Assembly (NCBI RefSeq): GCF_004114425.1
Contig: NZ_RDQF01000007.1
Location: forward strand, 153,992-217,991
DNA length: 64,000 nt
Reading direction: 5' to 3'
DNA from: Bradyrhizobium vignae
Lineage (GTDB): Bacteria > Pseudomonadota > Alphaproteobacteria > Rhizobiales > Xanthobacteraceae
The notes under the pieces were generated by a model. That model searched no databases and had not been told where the DNA came from. It worked only from the letters and a program-made list of their open reading frames with translations. Of the stretch, positions 20,290-30,036 are shown piece by piece. Position 1 is the stretch's first letter; each line of letters begins with the position of its first letter. Both the position numbers and the translations under genes were made by a program.

Positions 20290-21390
20290 CTAGTCGTGGC
20301 TACTTGGTAACGCTATCATTTTGTTCGCGGCACCCGCGCCGGAAACGGCCGGCCTGCTGTCTGAACGTCGCGCCGACGAGCTTTGCCGCTCGATCACCTT
20401 GAAGCCGAGATCGAGCACGGGCTGCTCAGGGCGCCGGCCCTCGATCGCCTCGATCAGCATGGTGGCCGCGGTCTTCCCCATCTCGTAACGGTTGGTGCGG
20501 ACGCTGGTGAGGGTGGGGACGGCGGAGGCCATGAATTCGAGGTCGTTGAAGCCGACGATCGCGATCTGCCCGGGCACCGCGATCTCCCGGCGGCGGCATT
20601 CGAACAGCACGCCGAGCGCGAGGTCGTCATTGGCGCAGAACACCGCATCGATATCGGGCTCCCGCGCCAGGAGATCGGTGAACAGCGCTCCGCCGAGCGT
20701 CACCGAAGTCGGTGTGGCCGTCGTGACGACGAGGCGCTGATCGAACAATGCGGCGTCCTTCATGGACGAGACATATCCGTCCATCCGCCGTTGCACCCTG
20801 GGATCCATGCGTGCGCCGACGAAGCCGATCTTGCGGTGACCTTGTTCGAAAAGGTGCGCAACCGCCGCGCGGGCTGCATCATAGTGCGAAAAGCCTATCA
20901 TCATGTCGACTGGATCCGGGCCAATCTCCATGATCTGCACGATCGGGCAGTCCGCGGCTTGAAGCATCGCGCGGGACTCGGCGGTCTGATCGATGCCGGT
21001 GACGATCAGCCCGGCCGGCTTCTGCGCCAGAAACAGGCGCAGCAACTTTTCTTCCTGGAGAATGCTGTAGCGCGTGTTGGACAACTGAATCGAGTAACGG
21101 CTGCCTTCGGACGCGTCATAGATGCCGCGCAGCACGTCCGAGAACACATTATTGGTGAGAGAGGGGATCAATACACCGATGACTTCGGTGCGTTGCGAGG
21201 CGAGTGCCCGTGCGGCAAGGTTGGGCACGTAGCCGAGCTCCTTGGCGGCGCTCTCGACCCGCGTCCGCTTGGCGACCGACAGGGCCTCCGGGTTGCGGAA
21301 GAAGCGGGACGCGGTAATCGGGCTGACGCCGGCGAGCTCGGCCACTTCGGCCAGCCGGATTTTGCCTGACTTGGTGCGTTTTCGACCCAT
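20290..21390 (-). CDS. LacI-family transcriptional regulator
   Basis: A 366-residue repressor. The LacI helix-turn-helix and hinge helix are at about 12-65 (RLAEVAELAGVSPITASRFFRN in part: VAELAGVSPITASR; hinge YVPNLAARALAS). A periplasmic-binding-like effector domain covers about 70-340. It is divergent from the ABC importer and upstream, in the same orientation, of the dehydratase/SDR genes, so it is placed to control both arms. Candidate operators occur at 20305-20318 and 21433-21446. The effector is probably a sugar or sugar acid. Confidence 0.92.
   Translation of the reverse strand: MGRKRTKSGKIRLAEVAELAGVSPITASRFFRNPEALSVAKRTRVESAAKELGYVPNLAARALASQRTEVIGVLIPSLTNNVFSDVLRGIYDASEGSRYSIQLSNTRYSILQEEKLLRLFLAQKPAGLIVTGIDQTAESRAMLQAADCPIVQIMEIGPDPVDMMIGFSHYDAARAAVAHLFEQGHRKIGFVGARMDPRVQRRMDGYVSSMKDAALFDQRLVVTTATPTSVTLGGALFTDLLAREPDIDAVFCANDDLALGVLFECRRREIAVPGQIAIVGFNDLEFMASAVPTLTSVRTNRYEMGKTAATMLIEAIEGRRPEQPVLDLGFKVIERQSSSARRSDSRPAVSGAGAANKMIALPSSHD
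20305..20318. promoter_or_regulatory. Candidate LacI-type operator for the dehydratase operon
   Basis: TGGTAACGCTATCA has a central CG and five of seven complementary pairs, the pattern of LacI-family operators. It agrees with the site at 21433-21446 at 10 of 14 positions. It lies inside the 3' end of the lacI-type gene, about 140 nt before the dehydratase start. Confidence 0.5.
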
Positions 21391-21432
21391 TTGCTGCTCT
21401 TAACACAGTCAGTCCTGCAAACAAAGGAACGT

Positions 21433-21446
21433 TGACAGCGCTACCA
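21433..21446. promoter_or_regulatory. Candidate LacI-type operator overlapping the ABC-importer promoter
   Basis: TGACAGCGCTACCA is an imperfect palindrome centred on CG (five of seven pairs). It overlaps a perfect -35 hexamer TTGACA (21432-21437), with TAACCA 17 nt further on as a weak -10. Binding here would block the importer promoter. Confidence 0.55.
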
Positions 21447-21592
21447 GCAACGACTAACCAAAGACAAATTGCCAAAACCGCACAAACTACCGACAATGTC
21501 GCCCGTTAAGATCGGGCTTCGTTCGGTGAAGTCTGAAAAACAAGACGGTCGCGGCGCTTGGAGGCGCGGTGGACTTTCGAGGAGGGAATTAG

Positions 21593-22660
<1,068 letters not shown>

Positions 22661-22712
22661 CGCATAAGGCGACAAGGCATAAGACAACAAAAAGCATCAC
22701 AGGGAGAACGAC

Positions 22713-24032
22713 ATGCAAGACTTTACCCGCCGGTCTCTGCTTCAAGGCGGCACGGCATTGGCTGCGACCGGCATGCTGACCGGGCCGGCACTGTTCGACT
22801 TCGCCAAGGCCTGGGCGCAGAGCGCGCCCTGGAAGGCCGAGCCCGGTGCCAAGCTGACCGTGATGCGGTGGAAGCGCTTCGTGCCGGCGGAAGACGATGC
22901 GTTCAATGCGATGGTGGCCGCGTTCAAGGCTGCGACCGGCACCGAGATGAACGTGTTCAGCGAATCCTTCGAGGACGTGCAGCCGAAGGCCTCGGTTGCG
23001 GCCAATACCGGCTCCGGGCTCGATCTCGCCTGGGGTCTGCACACGCTGCCGCAGCTCTTCCCCACCAAAGTGCTGAAGATGAACGACGTCGCCGATTATC
23101 TCGGCAAGAAATACGGCGGCTGGACCGATGCGGCCGCCAAGACCTGCAAGCTCGGCAACGACTGGCTCGGTATTCCCGTCGCCACCAACGGCGGTTACAT
23201 GACCTACCGCAAGTCGGCGCTCGACAAAGCGGGCTTCAAGGAATTCCCGAAGGACTTCCCCGGCTTCCTCGAGATGTGCAAGGCTTTGAAGGCGAACAAC
23301 ACGCCGGCCGGCTTCGCGCTTGGTCATGCCTCGGGCGACGGCAATTCGTGGCTGCACTGGGTGCTGTGGGGGCACGGCGCCTACACGGTCGACCAGAACG
23401 ACAAGATCATCATCAATTCGCCGGAAACGGCGAAGGCGCTGGAATATTGCAAGGCGTTGTACGAGAGCTTCATCCCGGGCACGGCGTCCTGGAACGATTC
23501 CTCCAACAACAAGGCCTTCCTCGCCGGCGAGCTCTATTGCACGGCGAACGGCATCTCGATCTACGTCGCCGCCAAGACCGATCCCAGCAAGAAGGAGCTT
23601 GCCGAGGACACCTATCACGCGCTCTGGCCGGTCGGTCCGGTCGGCAAGCCGACCGAGCTGCAGCTGGCGCTGCCGATCCTCGCCTTCAACTTCACCAAAT
23701 ATCCGAATGCGGCCAAGGCCTTCGTCGCCTTCATGCTGGAGAAGGAGAACTACGAGAAGTGGCTGGATGGTGCGCAGGGCTACCTGACCCAGACCCTGAA
23801 CGCCTACGAGAATGCGCCGATCTGGACGGCCGACCCCAAGAACACCGTGTTCTCGCAGGCCTCCAAACGCACGCTGCCGGCGTCCGGTATCGGCACGGTC
23901 GGCGAGAAGGCGGCGACTGCAATCGCCGACTTCATCGTCGTCGACATGTTCGCCAACTACTGCACCGGCGCCAAGGATGCGAAGGCCGCGATGGCGGAAG
24001 CCGAGCGCCAGCTGAAGCGCATCTACCGCTGA
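22713..24032 (+). CDS. ABC sugar transporter substrate-binding protein
   Basis: A 439-residue periplasmic binding protein of the extracellular family 1 type. The N-terminus has a twin-arginine-like signal (FTRRSLLQGGTALAATG) ending near AWAQS (about residue 35). The mature part has the two-lobe architecture, with Trp and aromatic residues suited to sugar stacking (GNSWLHWVLWGHG, GTASWNDSSNNKAFLAG). The ligand is unknown; neighbouring enzymes suggest a sugar or sugar acid. A perfect 11-bp hairpin follows its stop codon. Confidence 0.9.
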   Translation: MQDFTRRSLLQGGTALAATGMLTGPALFDFAKAWAQSAPWKAEPGAKLTVMRWKRFVPAEDDAFNAMVAAFKAATGTEMNVFSESFEDVQPKASVAANTGSGLDLAWGLHTLPQLFPTKVLKMNDVADYLGKKYGGWTDAAAKTCKLGNDWLGIPVATNGGYMTYRKSALDKAGFKEFPKDFPGFLEMCKALKANNTPAGFALGHASGDGNSWLHWVLWGHGAYTVDQNDKIIINSPETAKALEYCKALYESFIPGTASWNDSSNNKAFLAGELYCTANGISIYVAAKTDPSKKELAEDTYHALWPVGPVGKPTELQLALPILAFNFTKYPNAAKAFVAFMLEKENYEKWLDGAQGYLTQTLNAYENAPIWTADPKNTVFSQASKRTLPASGIGTVGEKAATAIADFIVVDMFANYCTGAKDAKAAMAEAERQLKRIYR

Positions 24033-24040
24033 CGGCCACG

Positions 24041-24068
24041 GAGCGGGCGGCAGTGTCGCCGCCCGCTC
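24041..24068 (+). other. GC hairpin between binding-protein and permease genes
   Basis: GAGCGGGCGGC (24041-24051) pairs perfectly with GCCGCCCGCTC (24058-24068) around a 6-nt loop. No T-run follows, so it is more likely an mRNA-stabilising or attenuating structure at the 3' end of the binding-protein message than a strong terminator. Such structures commonly raise binding-protein over permease yield. Confidence 0.6.
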
Positions 24069-24098
24069 GTCAACATTTCTCGATCAGGGATATCGGGC

Positions 24099-25052
24099 AT
24101 GGCTGATGTCGCAATTCCCCGGGCCAAGCCTCAGATGAGCGAGGACAACGCCTGGACCCGGCTCAAACACAATCGCAACTGGCTCGGCTTCTGGTTCATG
24201 GTGCCGGCCATGGCCTTCCTGATCTTCTTCCTGGCCTATCCGCTGGGGCTCGGCATCTGGCTGTCCTTCACGGACACCCGCATCGGCAGGGTCGGACACT
24301 TCATCGCCACCGAGAATTACGAGTGGCTGTGGGACGATTCCATCTTCTGGCTGTCGGTGTTCAACACGCTGCTCTACACGTTCATCGCCAGCGCCTTCAA
24401 ATTCGCGATTGGGCTGTACCTGGCGCTGCTGCTCAATGAGCACATGCCCTTCAAGGCGATGCTGCGCGCGATGGTGCTCATCCCGTTCATCGTTCCCACG
24501 GTGCTCTCGGCGCTTGCGTTCTGGTGGATCTTCGACTCGCAATTCTCGATCATCTCCTGGTCGCTGAGACACCTCGGGCTGATCAGCCAGAACATCAACT
24601 TTCTCGGTGACACCACTTGGGCACGGATCTGCGTGATCTTCGCCAATGTCTGGCGCGGCGTTCCGTTCGTGGCGATCACGCTGCTCGCAGGCCTGCAGAC
24701 CGTCTCGCCGTCGCTCTATGAGGCCGCAACCCTCGACGGCGCCACGCGCTGGCAGAACTTCCGCTACATCACCTATCCGCTGCTGACGCCGATCATCGCC
24801 GTCGTGATGACGTTTTCTGTGCTGTTCACCTTCACCGACTTCCAGTTGATCTGGGCGATGACGCGTGGCGGCCCGGTCAATGCCACCCATCTGATGGCCA
24901 CGCTGTCCTATCAGCGCGCGATCATCGCTGGGCAGCTGGGCGAGGGCGCCGCGATCTCCAGCGCCATGATCCCATTCCTGCTCGCTGCGATCATGGTGTC
25001 CTGGTTCGGCCTGCAGCGGCGCAAGTGGCAACAGGGAGAAAGCAATGACTGA
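24099..25052 (+). CDS. ABC sugar transporter permease (MalF/UgpA type)
   Basis: A 317-residue inner-membrane permease with six hydrophobic helices. The cytoplasmic EAA loop that docks on the ATPase is visible (YEAATLDGATRWQNFRYI, about 207-224). The first helix follows a charged cytoplasmic N-terminus of about 27 residues. It overlaps the second permease gene by 8 nt, so the pair is translationally coupled. Confidence 0.92.
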   Translation: MADVAIPRAKPQMSEDNAWTRLKHNRNWLGFWFMVPAMAFLIFFLAYPLGLGIWLSFTDTRIGRVGHFIATENYEWLWDDSIFWLSVFNTLLYTFIASAFKFAIGLYLALLLNEHMPFKAMLRAMVLIPFIVPTVLSALAFWWIFDSQFSIISWSLRHLGLISQNINFLGDTTWARICVIFANVWRGVPFVAITLLAGLQTVSPSLYEAATLDGATRWQNFRYITYPLLTPIIAVVMTFSVLFTFTDFQLIWAMTRGGPVNATHLMATLSYQRAIIAGQLGEGAAISSAMIPFLLAAIMVSWFGLQRRKWQQGESND

Positions 25053-25968
25053 TCTTCCTGCCTCGAAAGTCGATCTCAAGAGCGTGCTATCGTCGCCGTC
25101 GCGCGTCGATCACAGCGAGGGCATGAGTTATCTGCAGTCGGTGCCGCGCAGGATCGTGACGCTCTATCTGCCGCTGGCGATCATCGTCTTCATCCTGCTG
25201 TTCCCGTTCTACTGGATGGCGCTGACCTCGGTGAAGCCCGACGAGCAGCTGCTCGACCTCGACAAGTACAATCCGTTCTGGACCTGGAATCCGACCTTCA
25301 AGCACTTCCACAAGCTGCTGTTCGAGAGCTATTATCCGCACTGGCTCTGGAACACGATGTACGTGGCAATCTGCGCCACGGTGCTCTCGATCGTCGCATC
25401 GGTGTTCGCGGCCTACGCTATCGTGCGGTTGCGCTACAAGGGGGCCAATCTCGTCGGCGGGCTGATCTTCCTCGCCTATCTGGTGCCGCCTTCGATCCTG
25501 TTCATTCCGCTTGCCACCGTCGTTTATCAATACGGTCTCTTCGATTCGCCACTGGCGCTGATCCTGACCTATCCGACGATCCTGATTCCGTTCTCGACCT
25601 GGCTGTTGATGGGCTATTTCAAAACCATCCCGTTCGAGCTCGAGGAATGCGCGCTGATCGATGGGGCGAGCCGCTGGCAGATCCTGGTCAAGATCGTCGT
25701 GCCGCTCGCCATTCCCGGCCTGATCTCGGCCTTCATCTTCTGCTTTACGCTGTGCTGGAACGAGTTCATCTACGCCCTGACGTTCCTGCAGTCGACCAGC
25801 AACAAGACGGTGCCGGTGGCGATCGTCAACGAGTTCGTGGACGGCGACATCTACCGCTGGGGCTCGCTGATGGCGGGCGCGCTGGCCGGCTCGCTGCCGC
25901 TCGTGATCCTTTACGCCTTCTTCGTGGAGCATTATGTGTCGGCGATGACCGGCGCCGTGAAGGAATGA
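25045..25968 (+). CDS. ABC sugar transporter permease (MalG/UgpE type)
   Basis: A 307-residue inner-membrane permease with six helices and the EAA-type loop EECALIDGASRWQILVKI (about 199-216). The N-terminal cytoplasmic stretch is about 35 residues. It overlaps the preceding permease by 8 nt and completes a CUT1 importer made of ATPase, binding protein and two permeases. The next gene starts 65 nt on with its own strong ribosome binding site. Confidence 0.92.
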   Translation: MTDLPASKVDLKSVLSSPSRVDHSEGMSYLQSVPRRIVTLYLPLAIIVFILLFPFYWMALTSVKPDEQLLDLDKYNPFWTWNPTFKHFHKLLFESYYPHWLWNTMYVAICATVLSIVASVFAAYAIVRLRYKGANLVGGLIFLAYLVPPSILFIPLATVVYQYGLFDSPLALILTYPTILIPFSTWLLMGYFKTIPFELEECALIDGASRWQILVKIVVPLAIPGLISAFIFCFTLCWNEFIYALTFLQSTSNKTVPVAIVNEFVDGDIYRWGSLMAGALAGSLPLVILYAFFVEHYVSAMTGAVKE

Positions 25969-26033
25969 TCGCGGGGCTTGCCGAGGGCGCATCAGGAGCG
26001 GTGCGCTCCGGACAATAAGAAGGAGTTGAGCTC

Positions 26034-27020
26034 TTGCACATTCTGGTTCTCGGCGCCGCCGGCATGGTCGGCCGCAAACTCTGTGAACGGCTGTTGCGCG
26101 ACGGCCGGCTCGGCAAGAGCGACATCACCAAGCTCACGATGCACGACGTGGTCGAGCCGAAGAAACCGGAGAAGGCCGGTTTCCCCGTCGAGACCATGTC
26201 CGGTGATTTCGCCGTGCCCGGCGCGGCCGAGAAGCTGATCGCCGGCCGTCCCGACGTGATCTTCCATCTTGCGGCCATCGTCTCGGGCGAGGCCGAGCTC
26301 GATTTCGACAAGGGCTATCGCATCAATCTCGACGGCACGCGGATGCTGCTCGATGCCATCAGGCTGGCGGGCGGCGGCTACAAGCCGCGCGTCGTCTTCA
26401 CGTCCTCGATCGCGGTATTCGGCGCGCCGTTTCCCGATGCGATCGGCGACGAGTTCTTCCACACGCCGCTGCTCAGCTACGGCGCCCAGAAGGCGATCGG
26501 CGAACTCCTGCTCGCCGACTATTCGCGCCGCGGCTTCCTCGACGGCATCGGCATCCGCCTGCCGACCATCTGCATCCGGCCGGGCCTGCCCAACAAGGCG
26601 GCATCGGGCTTCTTCTCCAACATCCTGCGCGAGCCGCTCGCCGGCAAGGAAGCGATCCTCCCCGTATCCGAGGACGTCCGCCACTGGCACGCCACGCCGC
26701 GCTCCGCCGTCGGCTTCCTGCTGCACGCGGGGACCATGGACCTCGCCACCGTCGGCCCGCGCCGCAATCTGACCATGCCGGGCCTGTCGGCCACGGTCGG
26801 CGAGCAGATCGCCGCCCTGAAGCGTGTTGCAGGCGAGAAGGTCGCCGCCCGCATCAAGCGCGAGCCCGATCCCTTCATCGTCGGCATCGTCGGCGGCTGG
26901 CCGCGCAATTTCGATGCAAAGCGTGCGCGCGAGCTCGGCTTCACCACCGCCGAGAAGAATTTCGACGATATCATCCGCATTCACATCGAAGACGAGCTCG
27001 GCGGCAATTTCGTCGCCTGA
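26034..27020 (+). CDS. NAD-dependent epimerase/dehydrogenase, D-erythronate dehydrogenase (DenD)-like
   Basis: A 328-residue extended-SDR protein. The Rossmann motif is LGAAGMVGRKL (about 6-16) and the active-site pair is in YGAQK (about 149-153), with an upstream Ser/Thr in FTSSIAVFG. Overall it resembles the DenD family, which oxidises D-erythronate and related acids; the substrate here is inferred only. The start codon is TTG at 26034, with AAGGAG 8 nt upstream and no better in-frame start. It sits between the importer permeases and a PfkB kinase gene. Confidence 0.82.
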   Translation: MHILVLGAAGMVGRKLCERLLRDGRLGKSDITKLTMHDVVEPKKPEKAGFPVETMSGDFAVPGAAEKLIAGRPDVIFHLAAIVSGEAELDFDKGYRINLDGTRMLLDAIRLAGGGYKPRVVFTSSIAVFGAPFPDAIGDEFFHTPLLSYGAQKAIGELLLADYSRRGFLDGIGIRLPTICIRPGLPNKAASGFFSNILREPLAGKEAILPVSEDVRHWHATPRSAVGFLLHAGTMDLATVGPRRNLTMPGLSATVGEQIAALKRVAGEKVAARIKREPDPFIVGIVGGWPRNFDAKRARELGFTTAEKNFDDIIRIHIEDELGGNFVA

Positions 27021-27044
27021 TCTCTGACTGAGCGGACCCGAGTG

Positions 27045-28013
27045 ATGGCGAGCGTTGCTTGCATCGGTGAATGCATGGTCGAGCTCCGGCAGGCGCAAGG
27101 AGGCGCCTCTGCCGGGCAGGGCGGCGGGCTCTATTCGCGCGGCTTCGGCGGCGATACCCTCAACACCGCCGTCTATCTGGCGCGGCTCGAGGTCAAGGTC
27201 GATTATCTCACCGCGCTCGGCGATGATGCCCTGAGCGATGAGATGATCGCGGCCTGGCATGCGGAAGGCGTCGGCACGCGCCGCGTCGTGCGGCTGCCGG
27301 GCAAGCTGCCCGGCCTCTACATGATCCAGCTGGATGCCAAGGGCGAGCGCCAGTTCTTCCACTGGCGCGACAGCGCGGCAGCGCGCCAGCTGATGAGCCT
27401 GCCGGAGACGGACGAGCTGCTCAACTCGCTGATGAGCTACGACGTCGTCTATCTCTCCGCCATCACGCTCTCGATCTACGACGCCCCCGGACGCGAGCGC
27501 CTGTTCACGGCCATCAAGCGCGCGCGCCTGCTCGGCACCCGCTTCGTGTTCGACACCAATTTCCGCGCGCGGGGATGGCCCGATCGCGACGTCGCCCGCG
27601 AGGTCTTTGCCACGGCCTTCGCAGCCGCCGACATCGTGCTGACCTCGACCGAGGACCTGCTTGCGCTCCATCCTGGCGAGACCCACGACCAGCTCATCGC
27701 GCGCATCCCCACGCCGGAGCTGGTGTTCCGCCTCGCCGAGCCAGTCAGCTTGCTGCGGTTCCCCGGCGGGACCAGCGAGGTCCGCGCCGAGCCCATGACC
27801 AAGCCCGTGGTCGACACCACCGCCGCCGGCGACAGCTTTGCTGCCGCGTACATTGCCGCCCGGCTCGCCGGCGCCGAGCCGGTCGAGGCCGCCCAGGCCG
27901 GGCACCGACTCGCCAGCATCGTGATCTGCTATCCCGGCGCCATCATTCCGGGCTATGCCATGCCGCCGAAGAAGCGGCACCGGCCGGCGGGCTCTCGCCA
28001 GGCCACCAAGTGA
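27045..28013 (+). CDS. PfkB-family sugar kinase (2-keto-3-deoxygluconate kinase-like)
   Basis: A 322-residue ribokinase-fold kinase. The N-terminal glycine-rich strand (CIGECMVEL) and the anion-hole/ATP signature DTTAAGDSFAAAY (about 255-267, catalytic Asp in GDSF) are present. With a KDPG-type aldolase gene next door it most likely phosphorylates a 2-keto-3-deoxy sugar acid. A GTG three nt upstream is an alternative start. The gap to the aldolase gene is 24 nt. Confidence 0.87.
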   Translation: MASVACIGECMVELRQAQGGASAGQGGGLYSRGFGGDTLNTAVYLARLEVKVDYLTALGDDALSDEMIAAWHAEGVGTRRVVRLPGKLPGLYMIQLDAKGERQFFHWRDSAAARQLMSLPETDELLNSLMSYDVVYLSAITLSIYDAPGRERLFTAIKRARLLGTRFVFDTNFRARGWPDRDVAREVFATAFAAADIVLTSTEDLLALHPGETHDQLIARIPTPELVFRLAEPVSLLRFPGGTSEVRAEPMTKPVVDTTAAGDSFAAAYIAARLAGAEPVEAAQAGHRLASIVICYPGAIIPGYAMPPKKRHRPAGSRQATK

Positions 28014-28037
28014 AGCCACCAAGCGAAATCGAGCCCC

Positions 28038-28688
28038 ATGACCACGACTGCCCAACAGAATCACCTCGTCGCGCTGTTCAAGGCAGCGACCGTCATTCCC
28101 GTCCTCACCATCGAACGCATCCAGGATGCCCTGCCGCTGGCGCGTGCGCTGGTCGCCGGCGGCGTCCGCACGCTGGAGGTGACCCTGCGCACCCCAGTTG
28201 CGATCGAGGCCGCGAGGGCGGTGATGGCAGAGGTCCCCGAGGCGGTCGTCGGCATCGGCACTATCCTCAACCCGGCCGATTTCACCCGTGTCGAGAAGCT
28301 CGGCGTCGCGTTCGGCATCAGCCCGGGCCTGACCCCCGATCTCCTCAAGGCCGCAACCGACAGCTCCTTGCCGTTCGCGCCGGGCGTTGCCACAGCCTCC
28401 GAGCTGATGGTGGCGCTGTCCTACGGCTTCGATGTCGCAAAGTTCTTTCCGGCGGAGCAGGCCGGCGGCATCAAGGGCCTGCGTGCCCTCGGCGGCCCGT
28501 TCCCGAACGTGCGGTTCTGCCCGACCGGCGGGGTCGGCGAGGCTAATGCGGCGACCTGGCTGGCCGAGCCCAACGTCGTCGCGGTCGGCGGGTCCTGGCT
28601 GTGCCCGACGGCGGAGATCCGGGCTGGGAACTGGGCCGGCATAACTGCCATCTGCCAGCGGACGCTTCAGGCCCTGAAAGCCGCGTGA
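28038..28688 (+). CDS. 2-keto-3-deoxy-6-phospho-aldonate (KDPG/KDPGal) aldolase
   Basis: A 216-residue class I aldolase of the KDPG/KHG family. Glu47 (TLEVTLRTP) and the Schiff-base Lys135 (DVAKFFPAE) align with the known catalytic pair of E. coli Eda, and the phosphate-binding CPTGGVG follows. It cleaves a phosphorylated 2-keto-3-deoxy acid to pyruvate and glyceraldehyde 3-phosphate. It ends the importer-DenD-kinase-aldolase operon and is followed by a near-perfect 27-nt palindrome. Confidence 0.92.
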   Translation: MTTTAQQNHLVALFKAATVIPVLTIERIQDALPLARALVAGGVRTLEVTLRTPVAIEAARAVMAEVPEAVVGIGTILNPADFTRVEKLGVAFGISPGLTPDLLKAATDSSLPFAPGVATASELMVALSYGFDVAKFFPAEQAGGIKGLRALGGPFPNVRFCPTGGVGEANAATWLAEPNVVAVGGSWLCPTAEIRAGNWAGITAICQRTLQALKAA

Positions 28689-28698
28689 AGTCTTGCCA

Positions 28699-28725
28699 TC
28701 CCTGGGCTAAGACTTAGCTCAGGGA
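28699..28725. terminator. Near-perfect palindrome after the aldolase gene
   Basis: TCCCTGGGCTAAG (28699-28711) and CTTAGCTCAGGGA (28713-28725) are complementary except for one G-T pair, with one base between. It begins 10 nt after the aldolase stop and ends 23 nt before the thiolase ATG. It could be a terminator of the sugar operon (no T-run) or an operator of the thiolase gene. Confidence 0.4.
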
Positions 28726-28748
28726 GAGACCTCCAGGGAGAAAAGATC

Positions 28749-29918
28749 ATGACCGCCAGCATCGTCGGATGGGCGCATACGCCGTTCGGCAAGTTCGACA
28801 CCGAAACAGTCGAAAGCCTCGTCACCCGCGTGGCCAATGAGGCGCTGGCGGATGCCGGCATTTCGGCCAGTGACGTCGACGAAATCGTGCTCGGCCATTT
28901 CAATGCCGGCTTCTCGCCCCAGGATTTCACCGCCTCTCTGGTGCTCCAGGCCGATCCGAAGCTGCGTTTCAAGCCGGCGACCCGCGTCGAGAACGCCTGC
29001 GCCACCGGCTCTGCCGCGGTGCATCAGGGCCTGCGCGCGATTGCCGCAGGGGCCGCCAGAATCGTCCTGGTTGTCGGCGTCGAGCAGATGACGCGCACCC
29101 CTAGCGCCGAAATCGGCAAGAACCTGCTCAAGGCGTCCTATCTGCCCGAGGACGGCGACACCGTCGGCGGCTTCGCCGGCGTGTTCGGCAAGATCGCCAG
29201 TTCCTATTTCCAGAAATACGGCGACCAGTCCGATGCGCTGGCGTTGATCGCGGCCAAGAACCACAAGAACGGCGTCGCCAATCCCTTCGCCCAGATGCGC
29301 AAGGATTTTGGCTTCGACTTCTGCCGCGCCGAGAGCGAGAAGAACCCTTACGTTGCAGGTCCGCTGAAGCGCACCGACTGCTCGCTGGTCTCGGACGGCG
29401 CCGCGGCGCTTGTGCTGGCCGATGCCGAGACGGCCAAGGGCATGACCAAGTCGATCGGCTTCCGCGCCACCGCACATGCCCAGGACTTCCTGCCCATAAG
29501 CAAGCGCGACATCCTGCAGTTCGAGGGCTGCACGGTCGCCTGGCAGCGCGCGCTGGAGAAGGCGGGCGTCACTCTGTCCGATCTCTCCTTCGTCGAGACC
29601 CATGACTGCTTCACCGTCGCCGAGCTGATCGAGTACGAAGCGATGGGCCTGACGCCGAAGGGGCAGGGCGCCCGCGCCATCAAGGAAGGCTGGACCCTCA
29701 AGGACGGCAAGCTGCCGGTCAATCCGTCCGGCGGGCTGAAGGCCAAGGGCCACCCGATCGGCGCCACCGGCGTTTCCATGCATGTGATGACCGCGATGCA
29801 GCTCGCAGGGCAGGCGCCCGAGGGCATGCAGCTCAAGAATGCCAAGCTTGGCGGCATCTTCAACATGGGCGGTGCGGCGGTTGCCAATTACGTTTCCGTG
29901 CTGGAGCCGCTGAAGTAA
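28749..29918 (+). CDS. Thiolase-family protein (SCP-x-like acetyl-CoA acyltransferase)
   Basis: A 389-residue thiolase-fold enzyme. The acylated cysteine is C84 (ENACATGSA), with H285 (HDCFTVAE) and H335 (KAKGHPIGATG) also in place. The second active-site Cys of biosynthetic thiolases is replaced (FNMGGAAVAN), as in the SCP-x group. It should cleave or form a 3-ketoacyl-CoA; chain length and substrate are unknown. AGGGAGAAAAG precedes the ATG. It stands between two hairpins and appears monocistronic. Confidence 0.88.
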   Translation: MTASIVGWAHTPFGKFDTETVESLVTRVANEALADAGISASDVDEIVLGHFNAGFSPQDFTASLVLQADPKLRFKPATRVENACATGSAAVHQGLRAIAAGAARIVLVVGVEQMTRTPSAEIGKNLLKASYLPEDGDTVGGFAGVFGKIASSYFQKYGDQSDALALIAAKNHKNGVANPFAQMRKDFGFDFCRAESEKNPYVAGPLKRTDCSLVSDGAAALVLADAETAKGMTKSIGFRATAHAQDFLPISKRDILQFEGCTVAWQRALEKAGVTLSDLSFVETHDCFTVAELIEYEAMGLTPKGQGARAIKEGWTLKDGKLPVNPSGGLKAKGHPIGATGVSMHVMTAMQLAGQAPEGMQLKNAKLGGIFNMGGAAVANYVSVLEPLK

Positions 29919-29931
29919 GCTCAGTTCTGGA

Positions 29932-29964
29932 GGTGGGCAAAGGCGCGCATGCGCCGCGCCCACC
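29932..29964 (+). terminator. Hairpin after the thiolase gene (repeat family B)
   Basis: GGTGGGC (29932-29938) pairs with GCCCACC (29958-29964) around an inner GGCGC/GCGCC pairing, followed by CCCTTT. It is 14 nt beyond the thiolase stop and fits a transcription terminator. The same GGTGGGC...GCCCACC theme recurs, in inverted order, at 52931-52976. Confidence 0.55.
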
Positions 29965-30036
29965 CCCTTTGCGCTAGATCATGGTGGGCTTCTCTGGCCC
30001 TCTTAATGCTCTTGATTGATTTTTAGGGAATGCATC

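Noticed and set aside
17933..20293. Open frame of 786 codons on the plus strand
   Set aside because: Antisense to the XylD-like dehydratase and an SDR, both with strong motifs; no ribosome binding site or domain.
25992..28064. Open frame of 690 codons on the minus strand
   Set aside because: Mirror of the DenD-like and kinase genes, crossing their boundary; low-complexity Arg/Asp/Gly composition.
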